Source: CAWJNF01 sp963844235 (GTDB lineage Bacteria; Actinomycetota; Thermoleophilia; Gaiellales; Gaiellaceae). Taken from it: a stretch of DNA of 64,000 nucleotides. Where the stretch lies: contig CAWJNF010000004.1 of the NCBI GenBank assembly GCA_963844235.1, positions 1,192,176 to 1,256,175 on the forward strand. The letters run 5' to 3'. Under the pieces are notes generated by a model that saw only the letters and a list, made by a program, of their open reading frames with translations, was not told the origin of the DNA and searched no databases. Within the stretch, counting starts at the first letter, position 1; each line of letters begins with the position of its first letter. Shown here piece after piece: positions 27,897 to 35,372 of this stretch. A program made the translations under genes and the position numbers.

Positions 27897-29354
27897 TCAG
27901 CTGCTGCGCTCCACCGCAGCCCGTGACTGCGCCGACTCGGAGGTGAGCGAGAGGTCGGGCGGCCTGCTTGTGAGCTCGGGCAGCAGCGTCCGCTCGATGA
28001 ACCGGCCGCCGTTCTTCGACCCGACCCAGTCGCCGTCCGAGACGAGCACAGACCCGCGCAGGATCGTGGTGGTCACCCGGCCCTGAAGTCTCCAGCCCTC
28101 CCAGCAGTTGTAGTCGGGGCTCATGTGGTGACTCTTCGCCGAGACCGTCCAGCTCTTGGCCGGGTCGATGACGACGATGTCCGCGTCGCTGCCGACGGCC
28201 AGCGCCCCTTTTCGCGGGTAGAGACCCATGATCTTCGCCGGGTTCGTCGACACGAGCTCGACGAAGCGGTTCAGCGAGATACGCCCTTCATGGACGCCGC
28301 GGTGGAAGAGCACCGGCACGCGCATCTCGACGCTCGCCTGGCCGGCCTGCAGCGAGTCGACGGTCGTGCCCATCTTCTCGAAGCGGTCAGCGACGCTCGT
28401 GGCGAAGTGATCCGAGCTGACGACCTGGATTCGGTCGTCGGCGGCCGCCTCCCAGAGGACGTCCTGGTCCTCCTGATGCTTGATGACCGGGTAGTTGTTC
28501 CAGAGCAGTCCGCGACCCTCGTCGTCCCAGAGCTTGTCGGCCGTGAACGAGAGGTAGGCGATGATCGTCTCGCCGTAGAAGGGCAGCCCGCGCGCGCGTC
28601 CCTCACCGAGCGCGATCGCCGCGCTGCCTGCGGCGATGTGGAACACGTAGAGCGGCGATCCGGTCCGCTCGGCGAGCAGCATGCAGCGCCGGACGGCCGC
28701 CTCCTCGACGAGCGGCCCGCGCGTGTCGACGATGTGGGCGCCGTGCGTCTTCCCTTCGCGCAGGTGCTTCTTCGTCAGCCAGTTGGCGATGTCGTCGTCC
28801 TCCGCGTGGACGATCGAGAGCCCCCCGTGCTCGGCAACCTCGCTCATCACCCCGTAGCGATGCCCGTCGTCGGACATCCAGCCGTAGGTCGTCAGCGTCT
28901 TGATCGTGGGGATGCCGCCGCGGATGACGTCGCCGATCTCTTCGAGCACCTCGAACGGCGGGTTGCCGGCGAGCAGCGCATGGAAGCTGTAGTCGACGGC
29001 CATGCGGCCGCTCGCCTCGGCCTTCTTCTCCTCCACCGCCTCGTGCAGCGTCTTCGGCTCTTGCCAGAACGCGAAGTCGATGAGCGTCGTCGTGCCGCCG
29101 AAGGCCGGCGCCGGCGAGTACTCCTGGGGCTCGGCGTGGACCGGCCCGAAGCCGAGCGAGTAGTGGACGTGGGGGTCGACGCCGCCCGGGATGACAATGC
29201 AGCCGGTCGCGTCGATCGTCGTCACGGCCTCGTTTCCCAGCGCACCCGGTCGGTCGATGGCGGCGATCTGCTCCCCGGTGACGCCCACGTCGAGCGGCTC
29301 GGCCGCGGCCAGCGTGACGACGGTGCCTCCCCGAACGAGAAGGTCGTAGGTCAT
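27897..29354 (-). CDS. Dihydropyrimidinase/D-hydantoinase-type cyclic amidohydrolase
   Basis: A 485-residue amidohydrolase-superfamily enzyme that opens cyclic imides such as dihydropyrimidines and hydantoins. Metal ligands are visible: PGGVDPHVHYSLG (His-x-His), the carbamylated-Lys region IPTIKTLTTYGW, IVHAEDDDIANWL, YVFHIAAGSAA and VVSSDHFATSVAD. ATG 29354 overlaps the upstream DUF35 stop (ATGA). It is the last gene of a minus-strand operon that already contains a second copy (32098-33543), so the two may handle different rings or stereoisomers. The family also includes phenylhydantoinases and allantoinases. Confidence 0.92.
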   Translation of the reverse strand: MTYDLLVRGGTVVTLAAAEPLDVGVTGEQIAAIDRPGALGNEAVTTIDATGCIVIPGGVDPHVHYSLGFGPVHAEPQEYSPAPAFGGTTTLIDFAFWQEPKTLHEAVEEKKAEASGRMAVDYSFHALLAGNPPFEVLEEIGDVIRGGIPTIKTLTTYGWMSDDGHRYGVMSEVAEHGGLSIVHAEDDDIANWLTKKHLREGKTHGAHIVDTRGPLVEEAAVRRCMLLAERTGSPLYVFHIAAGSAAIALGEGRARGLPFYGETIIAYLSFTADKLWDDEGRGLLWNNYPVIKHQEDQDVLWEAAADDRIQVVSSDHFATSVADRFEKMGTTVDSLQAGQASVEMRVPVLFHRGVHEGRISLNRFVELVSTNPAKIMGLYPRKGALAVGSDADIVVIDPAKSWTVSAKSHHMSPDYNCWEGWRLQGRVTTTILRGSVLVSDGDWVGSKNGGRFIERTLLPELTSRPPDLSLTSESAQSRAAVERSS

Positions 29355-29752
29355 CGCATGTCCAGGCGAAACTGGGGCAGCGGCGAGAACCCTCCCTCGG
29401 AGGCGAGCGCGACGCGCGATCCGATCGCCGTCTCGAGCCGGTCGGCGCCGACGATCGCCGAGATGCACCGCGCGCCCTCCTCGAGCTCGATCACGGCCAG
29501 CACGATAGGCAGCTCCGGCTCGAAGCGCTCGTGGTGAGGCCGGCGAACGACGCCGAAGGTGAACACCCGGCCACGCCCGGACGCCTCGATCCACTCGAGC
29601 TCGCCGAAGCAGCCCGGACACGCGATTCGCGGGAACTCGGGCACCGTCCCGCAGGCCGGGCAGCGCTGCACGCGCAGCGCGCCGGCGCGTTCCCCCTCGG
29701 CGAAGAGAGCCGCGTGCGGGAGCAAGGCGGGCTGTGGGGCCGGCTCAGCCAC
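29351..29752 (-). CDS. DUF35 zinc-ribbon/OB-fold thiolase partner
   Basis: A 133-residue protein. A rubredoxin-like zinc ribbon (VQRCPACGTVPEFPRIACPG, two Cys-x2-Cys pairs) is followed by an OB-fold (GRVFTFGVVRRPHHERFEPE). DUF35 proteins bind thiolase-like or MaoC-like enzymes and help hold the acyl-CoA. The GTG start at 29752 overlaps the thiolase stop by 8 nt (GTGGCTGA), so the two are almost certainly subunits of one complex, as in SCP2-thiolase/DUF35 pairs. Its stop overlaps the hydantoinase start. Confidence 0.88.
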   Translation of the reverse strand: MAEPAPQPALLPHAALFAEGERAGALRVQRCPACGTVPEFPRIACPGCFGELEWIEASGRGRVFTFGVVRRPHHERFEPELPIVLAVIELEEGARCISAIVGADRLETAIGSRVALASEGGFSPLPQFRLDMR

Positions 29753-30896
29753 GCCGTCGCAGTATCGCCCCTGCCGTAGAGAGCCCCTTGCCGTAGCTGA
29801 CGAGGCCGAACCCCGACACGAGGCCGATCGCTGCATCCGCCACCTGCCGGGCGCCACCCTCGTGCTGGAGCTGCTGCACCGCCTCGACGACGCCGATCAT
29901 CCCACCGCCGGCGCCCGACTGGCCACAGGAGAGCTGCCCGCCGCCGGTGTTGACCGGCAGCGCGCCCCGGATCGAGACGTCCGTCTCCTCGAGGAATCGG
30001 CCCCCTTCGCCCGGTGGGCAGAAGCCGTACGCCTCGAGCTGCACGGCGACCATGATCGTGTAGTCGTCGTAGAGCTCGACCAGATCGATGTCGCTCCGGC
30101 TCACGCCGGCAGCCGCGAACAGCTCGTCCGCGTACACCTCGAAGCCGGCCGGTAGCGAGAGCGGCAGGCCTGGATGGGCGTTGTGGAGCTCCCGCATCGC
30201 GGCGACCTCCAGCCCCGGCCGGCCGGTTCGGCCGGCCAGCTCCTCCTCGACGACGAGCACGGCCTCCGCGCCGGAGCACGGCATGACGCAGTCGAACAGG
30301 TGAAGCGGCTCGGCAATCGGCCGTGCCTCCAGATACTGCTGGAGCGTCAGCGGCTCCTTGAAAAGAGCGTTCGAGTTGAGCAGCGCGTGCTCGCGTTGCG
30401 TGACCGCGAGCTTCCCGAGCTGCTCCCGCTTCGTGCCGTACAGATGGCTGTGCCGCCGCTGCACGAGCGAGAACAGACCGTTCGCGCCCCCGAAGCCTTG
30501 CGGAGCCAGGTAGTCGCGCATCGCCGGTGTAAAGCTGTCGAGCATCGCGTCGTGGCTCGCTACGGTGAACACGTCGCCTGCCAGGCAGAGGATGGCTCGG
30601 GCACGGCCGGCCCTGATCGCGTCCGCGGCGTGGCCCAACGCCACGACACCGGAGGCACCGCCGAAGACACCCTGCTCGCCCCAGCGCAGGCTCAGGCCGA
30701 AGTGCTCGCCGAGCGTGATCACGTTGCCGGGCGGGTAGCTGAAAGAGGCGAGCGTCAGGCCGTCGAGCTCGCTCTTCTCAATCCCGGCCCGATCGAGGCA
30801 GGCCCGGGCCGCCTGCCAGAGGTGCCAGAGCAGCTCGTGGGGGTCTCGCTTCTCGTAGGTGCTCGAGCCGTACGAGACGACGACGGGCTCCGGCAT
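29745..30896 (-). CDS. SCP2-type thiolase / lipid-transfer-like acyl-CoA enzyme
   Basis: A 383-residue thiolase-superfamily protein. Typical SCPx/Ltp-like blocks are TLASFSYPPGNVITLGEHFG, GGASGVVALGHAADAIRAGR, CVMPCSGAEAVLVVEEELA and VNTGGGQLSCGQSGAGGGMI. The usual N-terminal nucleophile Cys is not evident in the GGASG loop, as in retro-aldolase and lipid-transfer members that pair with DUF35 proteins. It is therefore better viewed as an acyl-CoA aldolase/lyase or a divergent thiolase than as acetoacetyl-CoA thiolase. It lies 2 bp after the CoA-transferase. Confidence 0.88.
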   Translation of the reverse strand: MPEPVVVSYGSSTYEKRDPHELLWHLWQAARACLDRAGIEKSELDGLTLASFSYPPGNVITLGEHFGLSLRWGEQGVFGGASGVVALGHAADAIRAGRARAILCLAGDVFTVASHDAMLDSFTPAMRDYLAPQGFGGANGLFSLVQRRHSHLYGTKREQLGKLAVTQREHALLNSNALFKEPLTLQQYLEARPIAEPLHLFDCVMPCSGAEAVLVVEEELAGRTGRPGLEVAAMRELHNAHPGLPLSLPAGFEVYADELFAAAGVSRSDIDLVELYDDYTIMVAVQLEAYGFCPPGEGGRFLEETDVSIRGALPVNTGGGQLSCGQSGAGGGMIGVVEAVQQLQHEGGARQVADAAIGLVSGFGLVSYGKGLSTAGAILRRRG

Positions 30897-30898
30897 GG

Positions 30899-32101
30899 TC
30901 AGACGACGCCGTGACGGCGCAGCTCCGCGATCTCCGTCTCGGAGAGCTGGAGGATGCCGCGGTAGACCTCGTCGTTGTCCTGGCCGGGCGCGCCACCGGC
31001 GAAGCGAACGTCGGTGCGGCTGCGCGAGAAGCGCGGCACGACGCCCGGCATCCGAACCGTCCCGAGATCGCCGTCGGGCACCTCCACGACGTTTTCGCGC
31101 GCGCGGTAGTGCGCGTCGGCAAAGATCCCCGCGATGTCGAGAACCGGGCCCGCGACCACGTCCTGGGCCTCGAGCGCGTCCATCACCTGGGCCGTCGTTC
31201 GCTCTCGCATCCAGCCGGCGACGATCCCGTCCAGCTCGACATCGTTTGCGATCCGGCTCGGGTTGTCGCGGAAGCGCGGGTCGTCGGGGAGCTCGGGCCG
31301 GCCGATCGCCACGGCAAGGCGTTGGAACGTACGATCCGAGCTCGCCGAGATCGCTATCCAGCCGCCGTCACTCGTGGCGTACGCGTTGCGCGGCGAGTCC
31401 TCCGCGATCCTGTTGCCGAGCCGCTCCTTCACGAGCCCGAGCTCCGCGTAGCCGATCACCTGGCTCTCCGCGAGCCGGAACAGTGGCTCGTAGAGGCTGA
31501 CGTCGACTTCCTGCCCCTTGCCGCTTCCCGCCACGTCGCGCTCGTACACCGCCCCCAACAACCCGATCAGGCCGAAGGTGGCCGCGACGGTGTCCGCAAG
31601 CGGGAAGGCGGACAGCGTCGGCGGCCCATCCGGGAAGCCGGTGAAGGCCGGCAGACCGCTGAAAGCCTCGGCCACGGTGCCGTATCCGGGGCGGTGCGCG
31701 TAGGGGCCGGTTTGCCCGTAGCCGGAGACGCGCACGACGATGATGCGAGGGTTGACCTCTGCCAGCTGCTCGTACGAGAGCCCCCAGCGCGCGAGCGTCC
31801 CCGGCCGGTAGTTCTCGACGACGGCGTCGGCCCACTCGACGAGCTGCAGGAAGAGCTCCCGACCTCTTTGCTCGCGCAGGTCGAGCGTCACAAGCCGCTT
31901 GTTGCGCGCTGTCACCTTCCACCAGAGCGACCGGCCGTCCTTGCGCGGCGACCACTGACGCATCGGATCGCCGGCGCCCGGCTTCTCGATCTTGATCACG
32001 TCGGCTCCGTAGTCCGCCGCGAGCGTGCAGGCAAACGGGCCGCCGATCATCGTGCCCGCGTCGAGGATGCGCAGGCCCTGGAGCAGCGAGCCGTCGGTCA
32101 C
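30899..32101 (-). CDS. Class III (CaiB/BaiF) CoA-transferase
   Basis: A 400-residue formyl-CoA-transferase-family enzyme that moves CoA from a donor thioester to a carboxylic acid. It has LRILDAGTMIGGPFACTLAA, YGADVIKIEKPGAGDPMRQW, NKRLVTLDLREQRG, VVENYRPGTLARWGL, RVSGYGQTGPY and the catalytic-Asp region LSAFPLADTVAATFGLIG. The GTG start at 32101 overlaps the upstream hydantoinase stop (GTGA). In this operon it would activate the acid released by the ring-opening hydrolases before the thiolase/DUF35 step (inference). Confidence 0.92.
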   Translation of the reverse strand: MTDGSLLQGLRILDAGTMIGGPFACTLAADYGADVIKIEKPGAGDPMRQWSPRKDGRSLWWKVTARNKRLVTLDLREQRGRELFLQLVEWADAVVENYRPGTLARWGLSYEQLAEVNPRIIVVRVSGYGQTGPYAHRPGYGTVAEAFSGLPAFTGFPDGPPTLSAFPLADTVAATFGLIGLLGAVYERDVAGSGKGQEVDVSLYEPLFRLAESQVIGYAELGLVKERLGNRIAEDSPRNAYATSDGGWIAISASSDRTFQRLAVAIGRPELPDDPRFRDNPSRIANDVELDGIVAGWMRERTTAQVMDALEAQDVVAGPVLDIAGIFADAHYRARENVVEVPDGDLGTVRMPGVVPRFSRSRTDVRFAGGAPGQDNDEVYRGILQLSETEIAELRRHGVV

Positions 32102-33543
32102 GGCGCAGCGACGGCGAGCGCGCCCTTCCTGGGCGCGGTCAGCGCGGGGTCGAGCGGGCGCTCGACGATCTCCGAGGGAATGGAGCGCGGGAGAAACGCG
32201 CCACCGGTGCGCGAGCCCACGACGTTGCCGTCCTCGATCACGACTTCGCCTCGCAGGAGGACGGTCCTCGGCCGGCCCTGGAGCTCCCAACCCTCCCAGC
32301 AGTTGTAGTCGGAGTCCATGTGCAGCTGGTCGAGCTCGACCGTCCAGCGCCGGTTCGGGTCGAAGAGGACGAGGTCGGCGTCGCTTCCGGGCGCGATCGT
32401 TCCCTTCTTGGGATAGAGGCCCATCAGGCGTGCCGGATTCGTCGACGTCAGTTGCACGAGCCGCTCGAGCGTCAACCTTCCGCCGACGACGCCGAGCGTA
32501 TGCAGGACGGGCAGCCGCATCTCGACGCCGGCCTGGCCGCACTGGAGGTCCTCGATCGTCACGCCCATCTTCGTCATCCGGTCCGCGGCCTTGATGAGGA
32601 AGTGGTCCGAGGTCACGGCCTGCACCCGATCGTCCGCGATCGCGTCCCACAGCACGTCCTGGTCGGCCTGCGTCTTGATCGTGGGGTAGTTGTTGTAGAG
32701 AAGCCCGCGCCCTTCCTCCCACAGCGCCTCCGCGGTGAAGGACAGGTAGGGCGTCAGCGTCTCTCCGTAGCAGGGCAGGCCCCTGACGCGCGCTTCGGCG
32801 AGCGCGTCGACGGCGGCCGCCGCGGCCATATGCAGGATGTAGAGCGCGGAGCCAGACCGCTCCGCAAGCAGGAGTGCGCGGCGCACCGCGGCTTCCTCCA
32901 CGAGCGAAGGCCGCGTCTCGCCGATGTACGCCCCGTGCGTCTTGCCCTCCCGCACGTACTTCTTCGTCAACCAACGCGCGATCTCGTCGTCCTCGGCGTG
33001 GATGACGCTGAGCCCACCGGCCTCGGCGACGGCGCACATGACGCCGTAGCGGTGGCCGTCATCGCACATCCAGCCGTACGTCGTCATGGTCTTGATCGTC
33101 GGGATGCCGGCCCTGACGACGTCGCCGATCTCCTCCATCACCTCGAATGGGATCTCGCCCGCCAGGATGACGTGCAGGCCCCAGTCGGGGGCCATGCGCC
33201 CCTCGAAGATCGCCTTCCTGTCCGCGATCGTGTCGTGCGCGCTGTCGGGCGGCACCTGAAAGGCGAAGTCGATCACGGTCGTGTTGCCACCGAACAGGGC
33301 GCCGATCGACGTGTCTGCGCTCTCGGATCGAGCCCCCAGCGCCTCGAGCTCGTAGTGCACGTGTGGGTCGACCCCGCCCGGAAGCACGAGCATGCCTTTG
33401 GCGTCGATCAGGCGAGCCGCCTCGAGCCCCAGCGCACCAGGCGGCTCGACCGCGGCGATCCGCTCGCCGGCCACCGCGACATCGGCGTCCCGCACCCCCT
33501 CCTCGGTTACGACAATGCCGTTGATGACGAGAACGTCGTGCAT
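32098..33543 (-). CDS. Dihydropyrimidinase/D-hydantoinase-type cyclic amidohydrolase (second copy)
   Basis: A 481-residue paralogue of 27897-29354 with the same order of motifs: LPGGVDPHVHYELE, IPTIKTMTTYGWMCDDGHRY (Lys for carbamylation), VIHAEDDEIARWLTKKYVRE, YILHMAAAAAVDAL and AVTSDHFLIKAADR. ATG 33543 is chosen by homology; the frame is open further upstream. It lies 4 bp after the isochorismatase stop and overlaps the CoA-transferase. Pairing with an isochorismatase-fold hydrolase suggests a ring-opening step followed by N-carbamoyl or amide cleavage. Confidence 0.92.
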   Translation of the reverse strand: MHDVLVINGIVVTEEGVRDADVAVAGERIAAVEPPGALGLEAARLIDAKGMLVLPGGVDPHVHYELEALGARSESADTSIGALFGGNTTVIDFAFQVPPDSAHDTIADRKAIFEGRMAPDWGLHVILAGEIPFEVMEEIGDVVRAGIPTIKTMTTYGWMCDDGHRYGVMCAVAEAGGLSVIHAEDDEIARWLTKKYVREGKTHGAYIGETRPSLVEEAAVRRALLLAERSGSALYILHMAAAAAVDALAEARVRGLPCYGETLTPYLSFTAEALWEEGRGLLYNNYPTIKTQADQDVLWDAIADDRVQAVTSDHFLIKAADRMTKMGVTIEDLQCGQAGVEMRLPVLHTLGVVGGRLTLERLVQLTSTNPARLMGLYPKKGTIAPGSDADLVLFDPNRRWTVELDQLHMDSDYNCWEGWELQGRPRTVLLRGEVVIEDGNVVGSRTGGAFLPRSIPSEIVERPLDPALTAPRKGALAVAAP

Positions 33544-33547
33544 GCAG

Positions 33548-34237
33548 TCACCTCCGCGCGGAAGCCGGCAGTCGTGCGCTGATTTCCGAGAGCACTTCGG
33601 TTGTCGTCGCGACGCGGCCGAACAGTCTGCGGAACTGCTCGAGCGTCCATTCGTGGTAGTCGGGCCTGTCCTCCGCGACCGCGTCCTCGACGACGACGGA
33701 CATGTACCCGCGATCGGCGGCGTCGCGCGCGGTGAGGTCGACGCACTGGCTCGTCGAGACCCCGGTGAGGACGAGTGTCCGCACACGGAGGTTGCGCAGC
33801 AGCGCGTCGATGTTCGAGGACGTGAAGGCACTCGCCGACAGCTTTGTCAGGACGGGCTCGCCGGGCAACGGAGCAAGCTCCTCGAGAAACTCGAACTCCC
33901 GCTCGCCGGCGATGTTGCCGAAGTCGGTCTCGAGCTCCCGCAAGTGCGGGATCAGGTCCCGGCACCCGTCCATCTGCGCGCCCAGCCGGACGAAGATCCG
34001 GGTCAGATCGTGGTCCCGGAAGCACGCGAGCAGGCGCGCGATGTTCGGAAGCAGAAGCTCCTCGATCCGGTCGAACCGGTAGCGGCCTTCCTCCTCACGC
34101 CCGCGCTCCGCGAGCCAGCGGCCGAGTCCGGTCGTCCGGCAGGCGGTCGCGTACTGCATGTCGATCACGACGAGCGCCGTGGAGGCGGGGTCGAGCACGA
34201 AGCCCAACGTGTGCTCGAGGACCGCGTCGCCGCTCAA
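33548..34237 (-). CDS. Isochorismatase-family cysteine hydrolase (second copy)
   Basis: A 229-residue enzyme with Asp (TALVVIDMQYATACRTTG), Lys (VLTKLSASAFTSS) and Cys (TGVSTSQCVDLTARDAADRG), the triad of N-carbamoyl/amide hydrolases of the isochorismatase fold. The apparent start is TTG 34237; no better ATG or GTG keeps the first strand. Only 36 bp separate it from the diiron-enzyme gene, so these may share a transcript. It probably acts on the product of the adjacent hydantoinase. Confidence 0.88.
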   Translation of the reverse strand: MSGDAVLEHTLGFVLDPASTALVVIDMQYATACRTTGLGRWLAERGREEEGRYRFDRIEELLLPNIARLLACFRDHDLTRIFVRLGAQMDGCRDLIPHLRELETDFGNIAGEREFEFLEELAPLPGEPVLTKLSASAFTSSNIDALLRNLRVRTLVLTGVSTSQCVDLTARDAADRGYMSVVVEDAVAEDRPDYHEWTLEQFRRLFGRVATTTEVLSEISARLPASARR

Positions 34238-34273
34238 CGAAAATATCGTATATCGACCCGGACCCGCGAGGCC

Positions 34274-34948
34274 TTAGATGCCCTCGGTGACATCGGAGAT
34301 CGCTCGCGCCAGCGTGCGGGCGCTCCAGAGGGCGCTGAGCCCGAGGAGCGCCGACTGCTCGGGTGTAACTGGTAGCCGATCGAGGAGCTCGAGCAGCTCG
34401 TCCCGATGGCCGGGGTCCCGCTCGGCGTGCGCGAGGATCGTTCGGAACGCGCCCTCGTCGTACCCCGTGCGGGTCATCAACTCGTCGATCAGCGCCTGTG
34501 AGGGCGGGTAGCCTTCGAGCGCCGCCAGGTAGCCGAGGAACGCGATCGGATCGTGGTGAAAGACCCAGTAGTACTGGGCACCGACGAGCCCCGCGACTAC
34601 CGGGGAGGGTGGCTGCGCCAGGACGGCGGCGCGATCGCGGCCTACCGCTTCGAGATCCTGCAGCAGCCACTCGTCCTCACCGGTCTCCTCGGTGATGTGG
34701 TGCCTCAGATAGTCGGCCAGCATCGCCGCGGCCGGATCGTCACCTGCGCGCTCGTCCGCGGCGGCGAGCGTGCGCTCCATCAGCGGGATCGTCGCCCGGA
34801 CGACGCCGTGGCACATCACCAGGTAGTCGGGGTAGAGCTCGGCGACTCGAGGGTGCCTGGCGAGCCGCCAGCCGGCACCGACGAGCTCGGGGAGAACCGA
34901 CTCGAGCTTGCGGCGAAGGCGTTCGCCTTCGCCTCGTGTCACGACCAA
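34274..34948 (-). CDS. Haem-oxygenase-like iron-containing redox enzyme (HDO family candidate)
   Basis: An all-helical protein of about 224 residues. IPLMERTLAAADERAGDD, YLRHHITEETGEDEWLLQDL (His/Glu/Glu-Asp cluster), VGAQYYWVFHHDPIAFLGYL and AHAERDPGHRDELLELL (His-x3-Asp-x2-His) match the layout of haem-oxygenase-like diiron oxidases and the TenA/PqqC-like fold. Such enzymes fragment or oxidise amino acids, fatty acids or peptide residues. The start is TTG 34948 or GTG 34942. The gene lies 12-18 bp after a small RiPP-precursor-like gene, suggesting a joint role. Family placement is from motif pattern only. Confidence 0.65.
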   Translation of the reverse strand: MVVTRGEGERLRRKLESVLPELVGAGWRLARHPRVAELYPDYLVMCHGVVRATIPLMERTLAAADERAGDDPAAAMLADYLRHHITEETGEDEWLLQDLEAVGRDRAAVLAQPPSPVVAGLVGAQYYWVFHHDPIAFLGYLAALEGYPPSQALIDELMTRTGYDEGAFRTILAHAERDPGHRDELLELLDRLPVTPEQSALLGLSALWSARTLARAISDVTEGI

Positions 34949-34959
34949 CGGCCTTGCCG

Positions 34960-35217
34960 CTAGACGATCCCGACCGTGCCCGAATCCGGCGCCTTGTATC
35001 CGGCCTCGACCAGGGTCGTGTTCAGGTGCGAGACGAGCCGGAGCTCGGCGGGTGACAGCTCGGCGAGGGCGTCGACGAGGCTCTTCGGCAGATCGTCGGC
35101 TTTTACGCCCGCCTTCCGCAGCGTCCCCTCGGCGTCGTCGAGGAAGCTCCTCCTCGTTCCCGGATCCGAGATGACCTCGACGAGCTTCTCGAGCTCCTTG
35201 ATGCCCCCGCCTTTCAC
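34960..35217 (-). CDS. Small leader-peptide-like protein (Os1348/aroma-sacti-like)
   Basis: An 85-residue protein from GTG 35217, preceded by an excellent AGGAGG site. It is mostly helical: KELEKLVEVISDPGTRRSFL, then DDAEGTLRKAGVKADDLPKS and LVDALAELSPAELRLVSHLN, ending in a flexible GYKAPDSGTVGIV. The pattern 'DP...R..FL.D.E..L..AG' followed by 'L..LSP.EL' recalls nitrile-hydratase-like leader peptides and aroma-sacti-cluster small proteins, which are RiPP precursors or relatives. It contains no Cys, so a sactipeptide core is unlikely. It could instead be a small partner of the adjacent diiron enzyme. Confidence 0.6.
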   Translation of the reverse strand: MKGGGIKELEKLVEVISDPGTRRSFLDDAEGTLRKAGVKADDLPKSLVDALAELSPAELRLVSHLNTTLVEAGYKAPDSGTVGIV

Positions 35218-35258
35218 TGCGCCTCCTCTGCTCGGACGGAACTGCTCATGTCGACTGC

Positions 35259-35270
35259 GCAGTGTACTGC
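35259..35270. promoter_or_regulatory. Inverted repeat GCAGT-GT-ACTGC in a divergent promoter region
   Basis: A perfect 12-bp inverted repeat in the 155-bp gap between the small leader-like gene (minus) and the cyclase/AAA regulator (plus). It is well placed to be an operator for either gene. Confidence 0.35.
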
Positions 35271-35372
35271 GGTCGGAATTGCCATTCCTCGGCTGGATGG
35301 CAAAATGACGTCGGCGCTCGGCCCGGGTCGCGCCGCCTGACCCTCCCGGACCGAGCTCACGCGACGAAGAGC

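Noticed and set aside
28125..29537. A long plus-strand open frame opposite the hydantoinase and DUF35 genes
   Set aside because: Antisense shadow with low-complexity Arg/Asp/Val composition.
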